64,000 nt of DNA. Origin: Streptomyces sp. HSG2. Its GTDB lineage: Bacteria; Actinomycetota; Actinomycetes; Streptomycetales; Streptomycetaceae. This document shows positions 25,403-34,477 of the stretch, in pieces. Numbering within the stretch: the first letter of the stretch is position 1; each line of letters begins with the position of its first letter. Both the position numbers and the translations under genes were made by a program. The stretch covers positions 4,506,501-4,570,500 of the forward strand of contig NZ_CP066801.1 in assembly GCF_016598575.1 (NCBI RefSeq). Direction: 5' to 3'. The notes below the pieces were generated by a model, which was not told where the DNA came from, searched no databases, and saw only the letters and a program-made list of their open reading frames with translations.

Positions 25403-25432
25403 TTGGCTCCCCGTCCGGCGAGCTGTTAAAGT
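25403..25432 (+). promoter_or_regulatory. infC: Candidate promoter of infC-rpmI-rplT
   Basis: TTGGCT (25403-25408) and TAAAGT (25427-25432) form a vegetative-type -35/-10 pair with an 18-bp spacer. Transcription from here would give an infC leader of roughly 300 nt, long enough for regulation in the leader. No experimental start site is available to me. Confidence 0.45.
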
Positions 25433-25627
25433 GGGCGAACGACCGGTCGGACACGTCTGCCTCATGGTAGCGAGTGCGACCCACGAAGTGGAGGCTGTCG
25501 AACTCCCACCTGGCCGTTCCCCGAGGACGGCGGGTCACCGGTCTGGCCGTATCGCCCCCGTGGCGATGATCGGCCCGAAATCGCGCCCCGCGTTCACGGC
25601 GGCGGTGCTCCGGTAGTAGTTCGAGGA

Positions 25628-25651
25628 GCCCCGCTGGTGATCGTCCGGGGC
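25628..25651 (+). promoter_or_regulatory. Hairpin in infC leader, possible attenuator
   Basis: GCCCCG (25628-25633) and CGGGGC (25646-25651) can pair around a 12-nt loop and are followed by GTTTCGTGT. The hairpin lies about 95 nt before the infC start inside the predicted leader. It resembles a weak terminator and could control read-through, but it may also be chance in G+C-rich DNA. Confidence 0.35.
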
Positions 25652-25744
25652 GTTTCGTGTGTCTCGGCGCGGTCAGGTCCAACGGACACAGACGTTACGC
25701 GGCTGTCGGCCAGACCGTCGCGTGGTGCTTATCGAGGAGGATCC

Positions 25745-26371
25745 ATCAGCGCCGAGCCCCGCATCAACGACCGGATTCGCGTTCCCGAGGTGCGACTTGT
25801 CGGTCCCAGCGGCGAGCAGGTCGGGATTGTCCCGCTTGCCAAGGCCCTGGAGCTTGCGCAGGAGTACGACCTCGACCTCGTCGAGGTCGCGGCGAACGCC
25901 CGTCCGCCCGTGTGCAAGCTCATGGACTACGGGAAGTTCAAGTACGAGTCGGCCATGAAGGCCCGTGAGGCGCGCAAGAACCAGGCGCACACGGTCATCA
26001 AGGAGATGAAGCTCCGGCCGAAGATCGATCCGCACGACTACGACACCAAGAAGGGTCACGTCGTCCGGTTCCTCAAGCAGGGCGACAAGGTCAAGATCAC
26101 GATCATGTTCCGCGGTCGCGAGCAGTCCCGGCCCGAGCTGGGCTACCGGCTGTTGCAGCGCCTCGCGGAGGACGTCCAGGACCTGGGCTTCGTGGAGTCC
26201 AATCCGAAGCAGGACGGCCGGAACATGATCATGGTTCTCGGTCCGCACAAGAAGAAGACCGAGGCGATGGCCGAGGCCCGTCAGGCCCAGGAGGCCCGCA
26301 AGGCGTCCGCGAAGGCCAACCCCGGTCGGTCGCAGAACCCCGCGGACGCCGAGGAGCCCGCCGAGGCGTGA
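25745..26371 (+). CDS. infC: Translation initiation factor IF-3 with AUC start codon
   Basis: IF-3 binds the 30S subunit and enforces correct start-codon choice. Homology begins at ISAEPRINDRIRVPEVRLVG, and the codon there is ATC (25745-25747), preceded by an excellent GAGGAGG site (25734-25740) with 4-nt spacing. No ATG, GTG or TTG lies near that site in frame. Non-AUG starts such as AUU or AUC are the hallmark of infC and allow the factor to limit its own synthesis. An in-frame GTG at 25637 with GAGGAG upstream is an alternative that would add 36 unrelated residues. The protein has 208 residues, with the two IF-3 domains and a lysine/alanine-rich tail. Confidence 0.95.
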   Translation: MSAEPRINDRIRVPEVRLVGPSGEQVGIVPLAKALELAQEYDLDLVEVAANARPPVCKLMDYGKFKYESAMKAREARKNQAHTVIKEMKLRPKIDPHDYDTKKGHVVRFLKQGDKVKITIMFRGREQSRPELGYRLLQRLAEDVQDLGFVESNPKQDGRNMIMVLGPHKKKTEAMAEARQAQEARKASAKANPGRSQNPADAEEPAEA

Positions 26372-26479
26372 TCACGTGGGATCGCGGTCCCGCGCAGTGA
26401 AGGAAACACGAGCGACGCTTCACCGTGCCCGGTCTCACGGCCGGGCGCCGGAGCGCCACCCAGAGGAGAGAACGGCGCT

Positions 26480-26674
26480 ATGCCGAAGAACAAGACGCAC
26501 AGCGGTGCCAGCAAGCGTTTCAAGATCACCGGCTCCGGCAAGGTGCTCCGGGAGCGTTCCGGCAAGCGCCACCTGCTCGAGCACAAGTCGTCCCGTGTGA
26601 CGCGTCGCCTCACCGGCAACGCCGAGATGGCCCCGGGCGACGCCAAGAAGATCAAGAAGCTTCTCGGCAAGTGA
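26480..26674 (+). CDS. rpmI: 50S ribosomal protein L35
   Basis: This 64-residue basic protein starts at ATG 26480 after GAGGAGAG. The sequence MPKNKTHSGASKRFKITGSG and the ending KKIKKLLGK are those of bacterial L35. It lies 108 bp after infC and 112 bp before rplT in the universal infC-rpmI-rplT order. It is a structural component of the large ribosomal subunit. Confidence 0.98.
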   Translation: MPKNKTHSGASKRFKITGSGKVLRERSGKRHLLEHKSSRVTRRLTGNAEMAPGDAKKIKKLLGK

Positions 26675-26786
26675 CGCGCGGCGTGACGTGATCGACCGAT
26701 CATCTCGCGCCCCACGTCGACACCGGGACCCAATCGTTTTCCGGGCCGTGTGAGGACACCACGGCCCCGCTACAAGGAGTCAACAA

Positions 26787-27170
26787 GTGGCACGCGTCAA
26801 GCGGGCGGTCAACGCCCACAAGAAGCGCCGGGCGATCCTCGAGCAGGCCTCCGGCTACCGCGGTCAGCGCTCGCGCCTGTACCGCAAGGCCAAGGAGCAG
26901 GTCACCCACTCCCTGGTCTACAACTACAACGACCGCAAGAAGCGCAAGGGCGACTTCCGTCAGCTCTGGATCCAGCGCATCAACGCCGCCGCCCGCGCCA
27001 ACGGCATCACCTACAACCGCTTCATCCAGGGCCTCAAGGCGGCCAACGTCGAGGTGGACCGCAAGATCCTCGCCGAGCTGGCGGTCAACGACCCGACCGC
27101 GTTCGCCGCGCTCGTCGAGGTCGCCCAGAAGGCGCTCCCGAGCGACGTGAACGCGCCGAAGGCCGCGTGA
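26787..27170 (+). CDS. rplT: 50S ribosomal protein L20
   Basis: This 127-residue protein starts at GTG 26787 after AAGGAG. It begins MARVKRAVNAHKKRRAILEQ and has the very basic N-terminal extension and helical C-terminal domain of L20, which binds 23S rRNA early in assembly. In several bacteria L20 represses its own operon through the leader RNA; whether that happens here is not shown by the sequence. A strong hairpin follows the stop codon. Confidence 0.98.
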   Translation: MARVKRAVNAHKKRRAILEQASGYRGQRSRLYRKAKEQVTHSLVYNYNDRKKRKGDFRQLWIQRINAAARANGITYNRFIQGLKAANVEVDRKILAELAVNDPTAFAALVEVAQKALPSDVNAPKAA

Positions 27171-27196
27171 GACCACACCGGTCGTGAGCCCGGCGC

Positions 27197-27227
27197 GCGG
27201 ACCCGTGGGCACGCCCCACGGGTCCGC
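27197..27227 (+). terminator. Terminator hairpin after rplT
   Basis: A perfect 13-bp stem (27197-27209 and 27215-27227) closes over a 5-nt loop and begins 27 bp after the rplT stop. There is no T-tract. It probably ends the infC-rpmI-rplT transcript. Confidence 0.8.
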
Positions 27228-27315
27228 CGTGCCGTGCGCGTGCGCGGCCCTCGTCGGCCCGCCTCGAATCGCGCCGGGCGTTCGGACGGCGCCCCTCCTT
27301 GGAAAGTGACCCCGC

Positions 27316-28170
27316 ATGCCCGCCGCCGAGTCGATCTCCCCTCGCTCCCCCCGGGTCGCCGCGGCCCGAAGGCTGGCCAGGCGGAGCCTCCGCGCCAGGG
27401 AGCGGCTCTTCCTGGCCGAGGGGCCGCAGGCCGTACGCGAGGCCGCGGAGCATCGGAGCGACGGCACGGCGACGCTGGTCGAGTTGTTCGTCACCGAGGA
27501 GGCCGCCGACCGCCACGCGGACATCGTGGGCGCCGCCCGCTCGGCGGGCGCCCGCGTCCACCTGGCCTCCGAGCAGGTGGTCGCCGACATCTCCACCACC
27601 GTCACCCCCCAGGGCCTGGTCGGCGTCTGCCGCTTCCTCGACACGGCGTTCGAAGAGGTCATGGCCGCCCGGCCGAGGCTGGTGGCGGTCCTGGCGCACG
27701 TCCGCGACCCGGGCAACGCCGGCACGGTGTTGCGCTGCGCCGATGCCGCGGGAGCCGACGCCGTCGTCCTCACCGACGCCTCGGTCGACCTGTACAACCC
27801 CAAGGCCGTGCGGGCGTCCGTCGGTTCCCTTTTCCATCTTCCGGTGGCCGTGGGAGTCCCGGTCGAGCACGCGGTGGACCGACTGCGGGCGGCCGGCGTC
27901 CGCGTCCTCGCCGCCGACGGCGCGGGCGAGCACGACCTCGACGCCGAACTCGACGCGGGAAGCATGGGCGGCCCCACCGCGTGGGTCTTCGGCAACGAGG
28001 CGTGGGGCCTTCCACCCGAGACTCTCTCCCTCGCCGACGCCGCGGTCCGGGTCCCGATCCACGGCAGGGCCGAGAGCCTGAACCTCGCCACCGCCGCGGC
28101 CGTATGTCTCTACGCGTCGGCGCGTGCACAGCGCGCCGCCACGGGGTGCCGCTCCGTCACCGACAGCTAG
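27316..28170 (+). CDS. SpoU/TrmH-family RNA 2'-O-methyltransferase
   Basis: This 284-residue SPOUT methyltransferase starts at ATG 27316. An N-terminal substrate-binding domain (residues about 15-100) precedes the knotted domain with motif 1 AHVRDPGNAGTVLRCADAAG, motif 2 VFGNEAWGLP and motif 3 PIHGRAESLNLATAAAVCLY. These enzymes use S-adenosylmethionine to methylate ribose 2'-OH groups of rRNA or tRNA. The position after rplT is conserved in actinobacteria. The exact target nucleotide is not deducible. Confidence 0.93.
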   Translation: MPAAESISPRSPRVAAARRLARRSLRARERLFLAEGPQAVREAAEHRSDGTATLVELFVTEEAADRHADIVGAARSAGARVHLASEQVVADISTTVTPQGLVGVCRFLDTAFEEVMAARPRLVAVLAHVRDPGNAGTVLRCADAAGADAVVLTDASVDLYNPKAVRASVGSLFHLPVAVGVPVEHAVDRLRAAGVRVLAADGAGEHDLDAELDAGSMGGPTAWVFGNEAWGLPPETLSLADAAVRVPIHGRAESLNLATAAAVCLYASARAQRAATGCRSVTDS

Positions 28171-28221
28171 TAGGGTGACCTGCTCGGGGCCCCCGGCACG
28201 GTCGAGAGGTGGGGTACGGCG

Positions 28222-29361
28222 ATGAGTGTCGGCACGAGCAGCGCGCCGGGAGCACACGGGGCACGCCGTGCTGCCGCGGGCCTGTCCGACCCCGTGGACG
28301 CGCACACCGGCGTCCACCCCGACGAACTCCCGGACGGCCTCGTCGTCGCCGACGCGCGCGGGCGTGTCATCTGCTTCAACACCGCCGCCGCGCGGATCAC
28401 CACCCGCGAGCCCGCCGAGGTCGTCGGCCTCCCTCTCGACACCGCGCTGCCGCTTGAGGACCTGGAGGGCAGGCGCTGGTGGCAGCTGACCGATCCCTAC
28501 GGGGGGCTGGCGATCCGGCGTCGACAGCCGGAACGCAACCTCCTGCTGCCCGGGGGGCGCGAGGTCCTGGTCTCCGCCCGCTACGTCCGCGCGCGCCCCG
28601 CCGGCCCCCTCCACCGCCTCGTCGTCACACTCCGCGACACGGAGGCACGCCGCCGCACGGAGCGAGGTCACGCCGAGCTGATCGCCACCGTCGCCCACGA
28701 GCTGCGGTCCCCGCTGACCTCGGTCAAGGGGTTCACCGCCACGCTCCTCGCCAAGTGGGAGAGGTTCACCGACGATCAGAAGCGGCTGATGCTGGAGACG
28801 GTCGACGCCGACGCGGACCGGGTCACCCGCCTCATCGCCGAGTTGCTCGACATCTCCCGCATCGACTCGGGCCGGCTGGAGGTCCGCCGGCAGCCGGTGG
28901 ACATCGGCGCCGCGGTCGGACGGCACATCCAGGCGCACGTCGCCGCCGGACTCCCGGCCGACCGGTTCCTCCTCCGCCTCGCCCAGCCCCTGCCCCCGCT
29001 CTGGGCGGACCCGGACAAGATCGACCAGGTGCTCGGCAACCTCGTCGAAAACGCGGTGCGCCACGGCGAGGGAACCGTCACCATCGATGTCACGGCCGCC
29101 GCCTCCCCCCGCGAGGGCGAGGACACCGGTACGTCGGTCACGGTGAGCGACGAGGGGCCCGGCATTCCGGAGGAGTCCATGAATCGCGTCTTCACCCGCT
29201 TCTGGCGGGGCAGCAGGCGAGGCGGCACCGGGCTGGGGCTGTACATCGTCAAGGGCATCGTCGAGGCCCACGGTGGCGCGATCACGGTCGGCAGGGCAGG
29301 CGGGGGCGGCGCGGAGTTCCGATTCACCCTGCCCGTGGCGGCACCGGCCTATCTCGATTGA
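28222..29361 (+). CDS. PAS-domain sensor histidine kinase
   Basis: This 379-residue soluble kinase starts at ATG 28222. A PAS domain (about residues 35-140) begins DELPDGLVVADARGRVICFN. The HisKA helix carries the phospho-accepting H in ATVAHELRSPLTSVKGF. The HATPase domain has the N-box NLVENAVRHGEG, G1 DEGPGIPEE and G2 GGTGLGLYIVKG. No membrane helix is visible and no response-regulator gene is adjacent, so it is an orphan that must phosphorylate a distant partner. It lies 51 bp after the methyltransferase gene. Confidence 0.92.
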   Translation: MSVGTSSAPGAHGARRAAAGLSDPVDAHTGVHPDELPDGLVVADARGRVICFNTAAARITTREPAEVVGLPLDTALPLEDLEGRRWWQLTDPYGGLAIRRRQPERNLLLPGGREVLVSARYVRARPAGPLHRLVVTLRDTEARRRTERGHAELIATVAHELRSPLTSVKGFTATLLAKWERFTDDQKRLMLETVDADADRVTRLIAELLDISRIDSGRLEVRRQPVDIGAAVGRHIQAHVAAGLPADRFLLRLAQPLPPLWADPDKIDQVLGNLVENAVRHGEGTVTIDVTAAASPREGEDTGTSVTVSDEGPGIPEESMNRVFTRFWRGSRRGGTGLGLYIVKGIVEAHGGAITVGRAGGGGAEFRFTLPVAAPAYLD

Positions 29362-29506
29362 GAGCCGGCGGCCCCCGCGGGCGCCTCCGCCTTCGCCCGC
29401 CCCGCTAGACTCGACCCCTGGCACCTTCGTGGCCCGAGCCCGGCCCGCGCCAGCGCGGCTCGTCGTGCGGGGACCATCAGCCAGCCAATCGGAAGCACGG
29501 GAAGAG

Positions 29507-30628
29507 ATGTCGGCACCCAATAAGTCCTACGACCCTGTCGAGGTCGAGTCCTTGAAACCGGAAGAGATCGAGCGCGTGCGGGACGAGGCGCTCGCCGCGT
29601 TCGCCGCCGCGGACTCCCTCGACGCACTCCAGGAGGCCAAGGTCGCCCACTCCGGGGGCACGTCCCCGCTGGCCCTGGCCAACCGCGAGATCGGTGCCCT
29701 GCCGCCGCAGGCCAAGGCGGAGGCGGGCAAACGGGTCGGTCGGGCCAGGGGCGAGGTGAACAAGGCTCTCGCCGCCCGGCAGGCCGAGCTGGAGGAGGAG
29801 CGGGACGCCCGGGTGCTGGTCGAGGAGGCGGTCGACGTCACGCTGCCCTACGACCGCGTGCCGGCCGGCGCGCGGCACCCGCTCACCACCCTCTCGGAGC
29901 GGATCGAGGACGTCTTCACGTCCATGGGCTACGCCGTCGCCGAAGGCCCCGAGGTGGAGGCCGAGTGGTTCAACTTCGACGCTCTCAACATCGGACCGGA
30001 CCATCCCGCCCGGGGTGAGGCCGACACCTTCTTCGTCGAGCGTCCCGACGGATCGGGCGACTCCGGTGTGGTCCTGCGCACCCACACCTCTCCCGTGCAG
30101 ATCCGCTCGCTGCTGGACCGGGAGCCGCCGGTCTACGTCATCTGCCCCGGTCGTGTGTACCGCACCGACGAACTGGACGCCACCCACACGCCCGTCTTCC
30201 ACCAGGTCGAGCTGCTCGCCGTGGACGAGGGGCTGACCATGGCCGATCTGAAGGGCACACTGGATCACCTGGTGCAGTCGCTGTTCGGCCCGGACATGAC
30301 GACGCGCCTGCGGCCGAACTTCTTCCCCTTCACCGAGCCCTCGGCCGAGATGGACATGGTCTGCTACGTCTGCCGAGGCGCGTCGGTCGGCGACCCCGAC
30401 CGGCCTTGTCGCACCTGTTCCTCCGAGGGGTGGATCGAGCTGGGCGGGTGCGGCATGGTCAACCCGCGCGTCCTGCGGGCCTGCGGGGTCGACCCCGAGA
30501 GGTACAGCGGCTTCGCCTTCGGTTTCGGTATCGAACGGATGCTGATGTTCCGCCACAACGTGAGAGACATGCGAGACATGGTCGAGGGTGACGTGCGGTT
30601 CACCCGGCCGTTCGGGATGGAGATCTGA
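29507..30628 (+). CDS. pheS: Phenylalanine--tRNA ligase alpha subunit
   Basis: PheS carries the catalytic core of the heterotetrameric enzyme that charges tRNA-Phe. The 373-residue protein starts at ATG 29507 after GAAGAG and begins MSAPNKSYDPVEVESL. The N-terminal coiled coil is followed by class II motifs: motif 1 around HPLTTLSERIEDVF, motif 2 around PGRVYRTDELDATHTPVFHQ and motif 3 in GFAFGFGIERMLMFRH. TAGACT at 29405-29410 could be the -10 element of its promoter. The stop overlaps the pheT ATG. Confidence 0.98.
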   Translation: MSAPNKSYDPVEVESLKPEEIERVRDEALAAFAAADSLDALQEAKVAHSGGTSPLALANREIGALPPQAKAEAGKRVGRARGEVNKALAARQAELEEERDARVLVEEAVDVTLPYDRVPAGARHPLTTLSERIEDVFTSMGYAVAEGPEVEAEWFNFDALNIGPDHPARGEADTFFVERPDGSGDSGVVLRTHTSPVQIRSLLDREPPVYVICPGRVYRTDELDATHTPVFHQVELLAVDEGLTMADLKGTLDHLVQSLFGPDMTTRLRPNFFPFTEPSAEMDMVCYVCRGASVGDPDRPCRTCSSEGWIELGGCGMVNPRVLRACGVDPERYSGFAFGFGIERMLMFRHNVRDMRDMVEGDVRFTRPFGMEI

Positions 30629-33150
30629 TGCGGGTCCCGCTTTCCTGGCTTCGGGAGTACGTCGACCTGCCGGAGACCGAGACCGGCCGCGACGTCCAGG
30701 CCAAGCTGATCTCGGCCGGTCTGGAGGTCGACACCGTCGAACGCCTCGGCGCCGACCTCAAGGGGCCGTTGGTCGTCGGACGGGTGCTGAGCATCGAGGA
30801 GCTGGAGGGCTTCAAGAAGCCCATCCGCTTCTGCACCGTGGACGTGGGTCGGGCCAACGGCACGGGTGAGCCACAGGAGATCGTCTGCGGCGCGCGAAAC
30901 TTCGCCGTCGGCGACAAGGTCGTCGTGGTCCTCCCCGGTGCCACTCTCCCGGGTGGCTTCTCGATCTCGGCGCGCAAGACCTACGGCAAGGTCTCGCACG
31001 GCATGATCTGCTCCTCCGACGAGTTGGGGATGGGCGACGACGGAGGGCACGGCATCATCGTGCTCCCCCCGGAGACCGAGGTCGGTCGGGACGCCGTCGA
31101 ACTGCTGGAGCTGGTCGACGAGGTGCTGGACATCGCCGTCACGGCCAACCGCGGCGACTGCCTCTCCCTGAGAGGTGTCGCCCGGGAGACGGCGATCGCC
31201 TACGGCCTGCCCCTGCGGGACCCGGCGCTGCTCGACGTGCCGACGCCGAACGGCCACGGCCACCCGGTGAAGGTCGGCGACCCGGCCGGCTGCGACCGTT
31301 TCACGGCGCGGACGGTGACCGGTCTCGATCCCGAGGCCCGCTCGCCGATCTGGCTGCGGCGCCGGCTGCAGAAGGTCGGTGTCCGGCCGGTCTCCCTCGC
31401 CGTCGACGTCACCAATTACGTGATGATGGAACTGGGCCAGCCGCTCCACGCCTACGACCGCGGCAGGGTGCGCGGTGCCATCGGCGTGCGCCGCGCCCGG
31501 GAGGGCGAGCGCGTCGTCACCTTGGACGGTGTCGAGCGGAAGCCGCACGCCGAGGATCTGGTCATCGCCGACGAGCGCGGGCCGATTGGCCTGGCCGGTG
31601 TCATGGGCGGCGAGGACACCGAGATCGCCGACCATCCGGCGGGTCCCGAGGGGGGGACCGCCACCACGGACGTGGTCGTGGAGGCCGCGCACTTCGACCC
31701 GGTCGCCATCGCCCGGACCGCGCGCCGTCACAAGCTGTCCACCGAGGCGTCCCGCCGCTTCGAGCGCGGCGTCGATCCGCAGGCCGCGTCCGCCGCGGCG
31801 CAGCGCACCGTCGATCTCCTGGTGCTGCTCGCGGGCGGCACCGCCGAGGCGGGGGTGACCGAGGTCAGCGCCCCACCGGTGCCGCGCACCGTCACGCTCG
31901 CCGCCGACCACCCGGACCGCGTGGCGGGGGTGCGCTACGGGCGCGAGGTCGTCGTGCGGCGTTTGCAGCAGGTCGGCTGCGACGTGTACGGGCAGGACGA
32001 GCTGATCGTCACCGTGCCCTCCTGGCGTCCCGACCTGACCGATCCGAACGACCTCGCCGAGGAGGTCATTCGCCTGGAGGGGTACGAGAACCTCCCGGCG
32101 ACGCTGCCGAGGCCGCCGGCAGGGCGGGGCACGACCCCCCGGCAACGGCTGCACCGCAGGGTCGGTCGCGCGCTGGCCGGCTCCGGCTACGTCGAGGCGC
32201 CGAACTATCCGTTCCTGGACGAGCGGGTTCTGGACCGGCTCGGGCTGGCGCCCGACGATCCGGCGCGGCGTGTCGTGAGGTTGGTCAACCCGCTCAGCGA
32301 CGAGGAGCCCGCGCTCCGGACAACCTTGCTGCCGGGCCTGCTCGGCGCGCTGCGTCGCAACGTGGGCCGCGGCGGCCAGGACCTCGCGCTCTTCGAGACC
32401 GGGCTGGTCTTCCACCCGCGCCGGACATCCGAGGCCGCCGTGCGGCCGTCCGTCGACCGGCGCCCCGGAGAGGACGAACTGGCCGCGCTGAACCGGTCGC
32501 TGCCCGACCAGCCGCGCCACGTGGCGGTCGTGCTGGCCGGTGCCCGCGAGCAGGCCGGTTGGTGGGGCGGGGGACGGCCCGCGGACTGGGCCGACGCCGT
32601 GCAGGCGGCTCGGGTCGTGGCCCGCGAGGCGGGTGCCGAACTCATCGTCCGCAAGGGGCAGTACGGGCCGTGGCATCCGGGCCGCTGCGCCGAACTCGTC
32701 GTCCGGGTCGACGGGGAGCCGAGAGTCGTCGGCCACGCCGGCGAGTTGCACCCGCGCGTGCTGAAGGCGCTCGGGCTGCCCGCCCGCTGTTGCGCGATGG
32801 AGCTGGACCTCGACGGGGTGGAGCGCGCCGGCGACATCACCCCGCAGGCGCCGGACATCTCGTCCTTCCCGGTCGCCACCCAGGATGTCGCCCTGGTCGT
32901 CGAGGCGTCGATCGCCGCGGCGGAGGTCGAGGAGGCGTTGCGGGAAGGCGCGGGCGAGCTGCTGGAGGCGATCCGGCTCTTCGATGTGTACGAGAACGCC
33001 GAGCAACTGGGGGAGGGACGCAAGTCCCTCGCCTACGCGCTGCGCTTCCGGGCCGACGACCGGACGCTCACGGCGGACGAGGCGTCCGCCGCGCGCGACG
33101 CCGCGGTGGCCCTCGCGGGGGAGCGCACCGGGGCGGTGTTGCGCGGCTAG
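30628..33150 (+). CDS. pheT: Phenylalanine--tRNA ligase beta subunit
   Basis: PheT binds and edits tRNA-Phe. The 840-residue protein starts at ATG 30628, sharing one base with the pheS stop (TGATG). It has the OB-fold tRNA-binding domain (VVGRVLSIEELEGFKKPIRFCTVD), the B3/B4 editing domain with GVMGGEDTEIAD, the B5 domain and the C-terminal anticodon-recognition domain ending near LAGERTGAVLRG. Length is normal. In many Streptomyces the arginine cluster lies downstream of pheST; here about 26.7 kb of accessory DNA lies between pheT and argC. Confidence 0.98.
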   Translation: MRVPLSWLREYVDLPETETGRDVQAKLISAGLEVDTVERLGADLKGPLVVGRVLSIEELEGFKKPIRFCTVDVGRANGTGEPQEIVCGARNFAVGDKVVVVLPGATLPGGFSISARKTYGKVSHGMICSSDELGMGDDGGHGIIVLPPETEVGRDAVELLELVDEVLDIAVTANRGDCLSLRGVARETAIAYGLPLRDPALLDVPTPNGHGHPVKVGDPAGCDRFTARTVTGLDPEARSPIWLRRRLQKVGVRPVSLAVDVTNYVMMELGQPLHAYDRGRVRGAIGVRRAREGERVVTLDGVERKPHAEDLVIADERGPIGLAGVMGGEDTEIADHPAGPEGGTATTDVVVEAAHFDPVAIARTARRHKLSTEASRRFERGVDPQAASAAAQRTVDLLVLLAGGTAEAGVTEVSAPPVPRTVTLAADHPDRVAGVRYGREVVVRRLQQVGCDVYGQDELIVTVPSWRPDLTDPNDLAEEVIRLEGYENLPATLPRPPAGRGTTPRQRLHRRVGRALAGSGYVEAPNYPFLDERVLDRLGLAPDDPARRVVRLVNPLSDEEPALRTTLLPGLLGALRRNVGRGGQDLALFETGLVFHPRRTSEAAVRPSVDRRPGEDELAALNRSLPDQPRHVAVVLAGAREQAGWWGGGRPADWADAVQAARVVAREAGAELIVRKGQYGPWHPGRCAELVVRVDGEPRVVGHAGELHPRVLKALGLPARCCAMELDLDGVERAGDITPQAPDISSFPVATQDVALVVEASIAAAEVEEALREGAGELLEAIRLFDVYENAEQLGEGRKSLAYALRFRADDRTLTADEASAARDAAVALAGERTGAVLRG

Positions 33151-33303
33151 GGCGTGCGCCCTCCGGTGCCCGGTCGTCCGACGTGATGCCGGGCCCGCCG
33201 GGGACGCGGGCCCTCCGCCCCCGCTTCCCGGCGGCGGATCCCCGGCGTGTCACTCGTACGAGTGGCGATACTGGGCGATCCGGACGTTACCGGCCTTCTT
33301 GTG

Positions 33304-33345
33304 GACAGAATCGGACCGGCCCCTGGGGGCCGGTCCGATTCTGTC
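33304..33345. terminator. Perfect 20-bp-stem hairpin after pheT
   Basis: Arms 33304-33323 and 33326-33345 are perfect reverse complements with only TG between them, one of the strongest hairpins in the window. It lies 153 bp after pheT and 25 bp before the next gene. It should end pheST transcripts and may act in both directions. Confidence 0.85.
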
Positions 33346-33369
33346 TGGGCCCGACGGGGGGTCACCGGC

Positions 33370-34422
33370 ATGATCCACATCAAGGCGCCGCCTCGCGGCA
33401 CGCTTCCTCTCGGGGTGCCCGCGCTGTTGGGCGCCACGGCCGCGACCTACCGGCTGACCTGTCCCATCGCACGGCAGGAGGGGCCTGGCGCCCGCGTCGT
33501 GACCGGCGGCGTCCTCGTCGCCGTCGGCACCGGCCTGGTGCTGCACGTAGGGCGCACACTGCTACGAGACCTGCGCGGGGCGCGTCGCGCGGCGGAGGCG
33601 GCGCAGCGAGCCCTGCTACGACCACCGCCGCCCCGGGTCGGCGGCCTCCGCGTGGCCGCGGCCCAGCTCTCCGCCGACCACGGTGCCCGGATCGGGGGCG
33701 ACCTGTACGACGTCGCCCGCACCGAGCACGGTGTCCGCGTGGTGATGGGGGATGCCCGGGGCCACGGACTGGCCGCGCTCGCGACCGCCGCCGCGGTCCT
33801 CGGCTGCTTCCGCGAGGCCGTGCACGACGAACGGGCCCTCGGTGACGTGTTGCGTCGACTGGACCGGTCGCTCGCACGGCACCTGCGGAACGGCGAGGGA
33901 GGAGCGGCGGCCGAGGAGTTCGTGACGGTCCTCTTGCTGGAGATCCACGCCGACGGCAGTGTGCTGGCGCTCAACTGTGGCCATCCCTGGCCCCACCTGA
34001 TACGCGACGGCACGGTGGAGCAGGTGGCCCGGGAGGCGCCCATGCCGCCGATGGGCCCCTTCCCCCTGCCCGGCGACCTGACCGCACGGGCCTGCGCGCG
34101 GCTGGGGCCGGGAGAGATGCTCGTCCTGCACACCGACGGCGCCGAAGACGCCCGTGACCGACGCGGCAGGACCTTCCCGTTGCCCGAGGCGCTGGCCGAA
34201 GCCGGCCGCGCCGAGCCGGCCGACCCCGCCGAGGTGCTGCGGCGGACGCTCACGTCACTCGCGCAACACGCGCGTGGCACCTCCCGCGACGACATCGCCC
34301 TGCTTGTGCTGCGCAGGGACGGGGACGGGGAAGACGGCGCCCCCGGCGTGTCCGGCGGGTGGGAAGCGCCCCCCGTCGGTTCCCGGCGTGGGACGCCGGG
34401 AACCGGCCCCACCACGACCTGA
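33370..34422 (+). CDS. SpoIIE-type PP2C serine phosphatase, membrane-associated
   Basis: This 350-residue protein starts at ATG 33370. Two N-terminal hydrophobic stretches (about residues 13-28 and 44-60) are followed by a PP2C/SpoIIE domain with the metal-binding pattern IGGDLYDVARTEHGVRVVMGDARGHG, then FVTVLLLEIH and LVLHTDGAEDARD, and the late Asp pair SRDDIALLVL. Such phosphatases act on anti-anti-sigma factors in Streptomyces. The sigma-pathway partner is not identified here. It is the last ordinary core-type gene before the accessory interval. Confidence 0.9.
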   Translation: MIHIKAPPRGTLPLGVPALLGATAATYRLTCPIARQEGPGARVVTGGVLVAVGTGLVLHVGRTLLRDLRGARRAAEAAQRALLRPPPPRVGGLRVAAAQLSADHGARIGGDLYDVARTEHGVRVVMGDARGHGLAALATAAAVLGCFREAVHDERALGDVLRRLDRSLARHLRNGEGGAAAEEFVTVLLLEIHADGSVLALNCGHPWPHLIRDGTVEQVAREAPMPPMGPFPLPGDLTARACARLGPGEMLVLHTDGAEDARDRRGRTFPLPEALAEAGRAEPADPAEVLRRTLTSLAQHARGTSRDDIALLVLRRDGDGEDGAPGVSGGWEAPPVGSRRGTPGTGPTTT

Positions 34423-34477
34423 GGCGCGGACCGGGAGCCACCACCGCCACCCGCCGGGGCCGCTCGCCCCTCCCGGC

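Noticed and set aside
25637..25744. GTG start at 25637 giving IF-3 36 extra residues
   Set aside because: It has a fair ribosome-binding site, but the added residues lack IF-3 similarity and the AUC start has a better site; kept only as an alternative.
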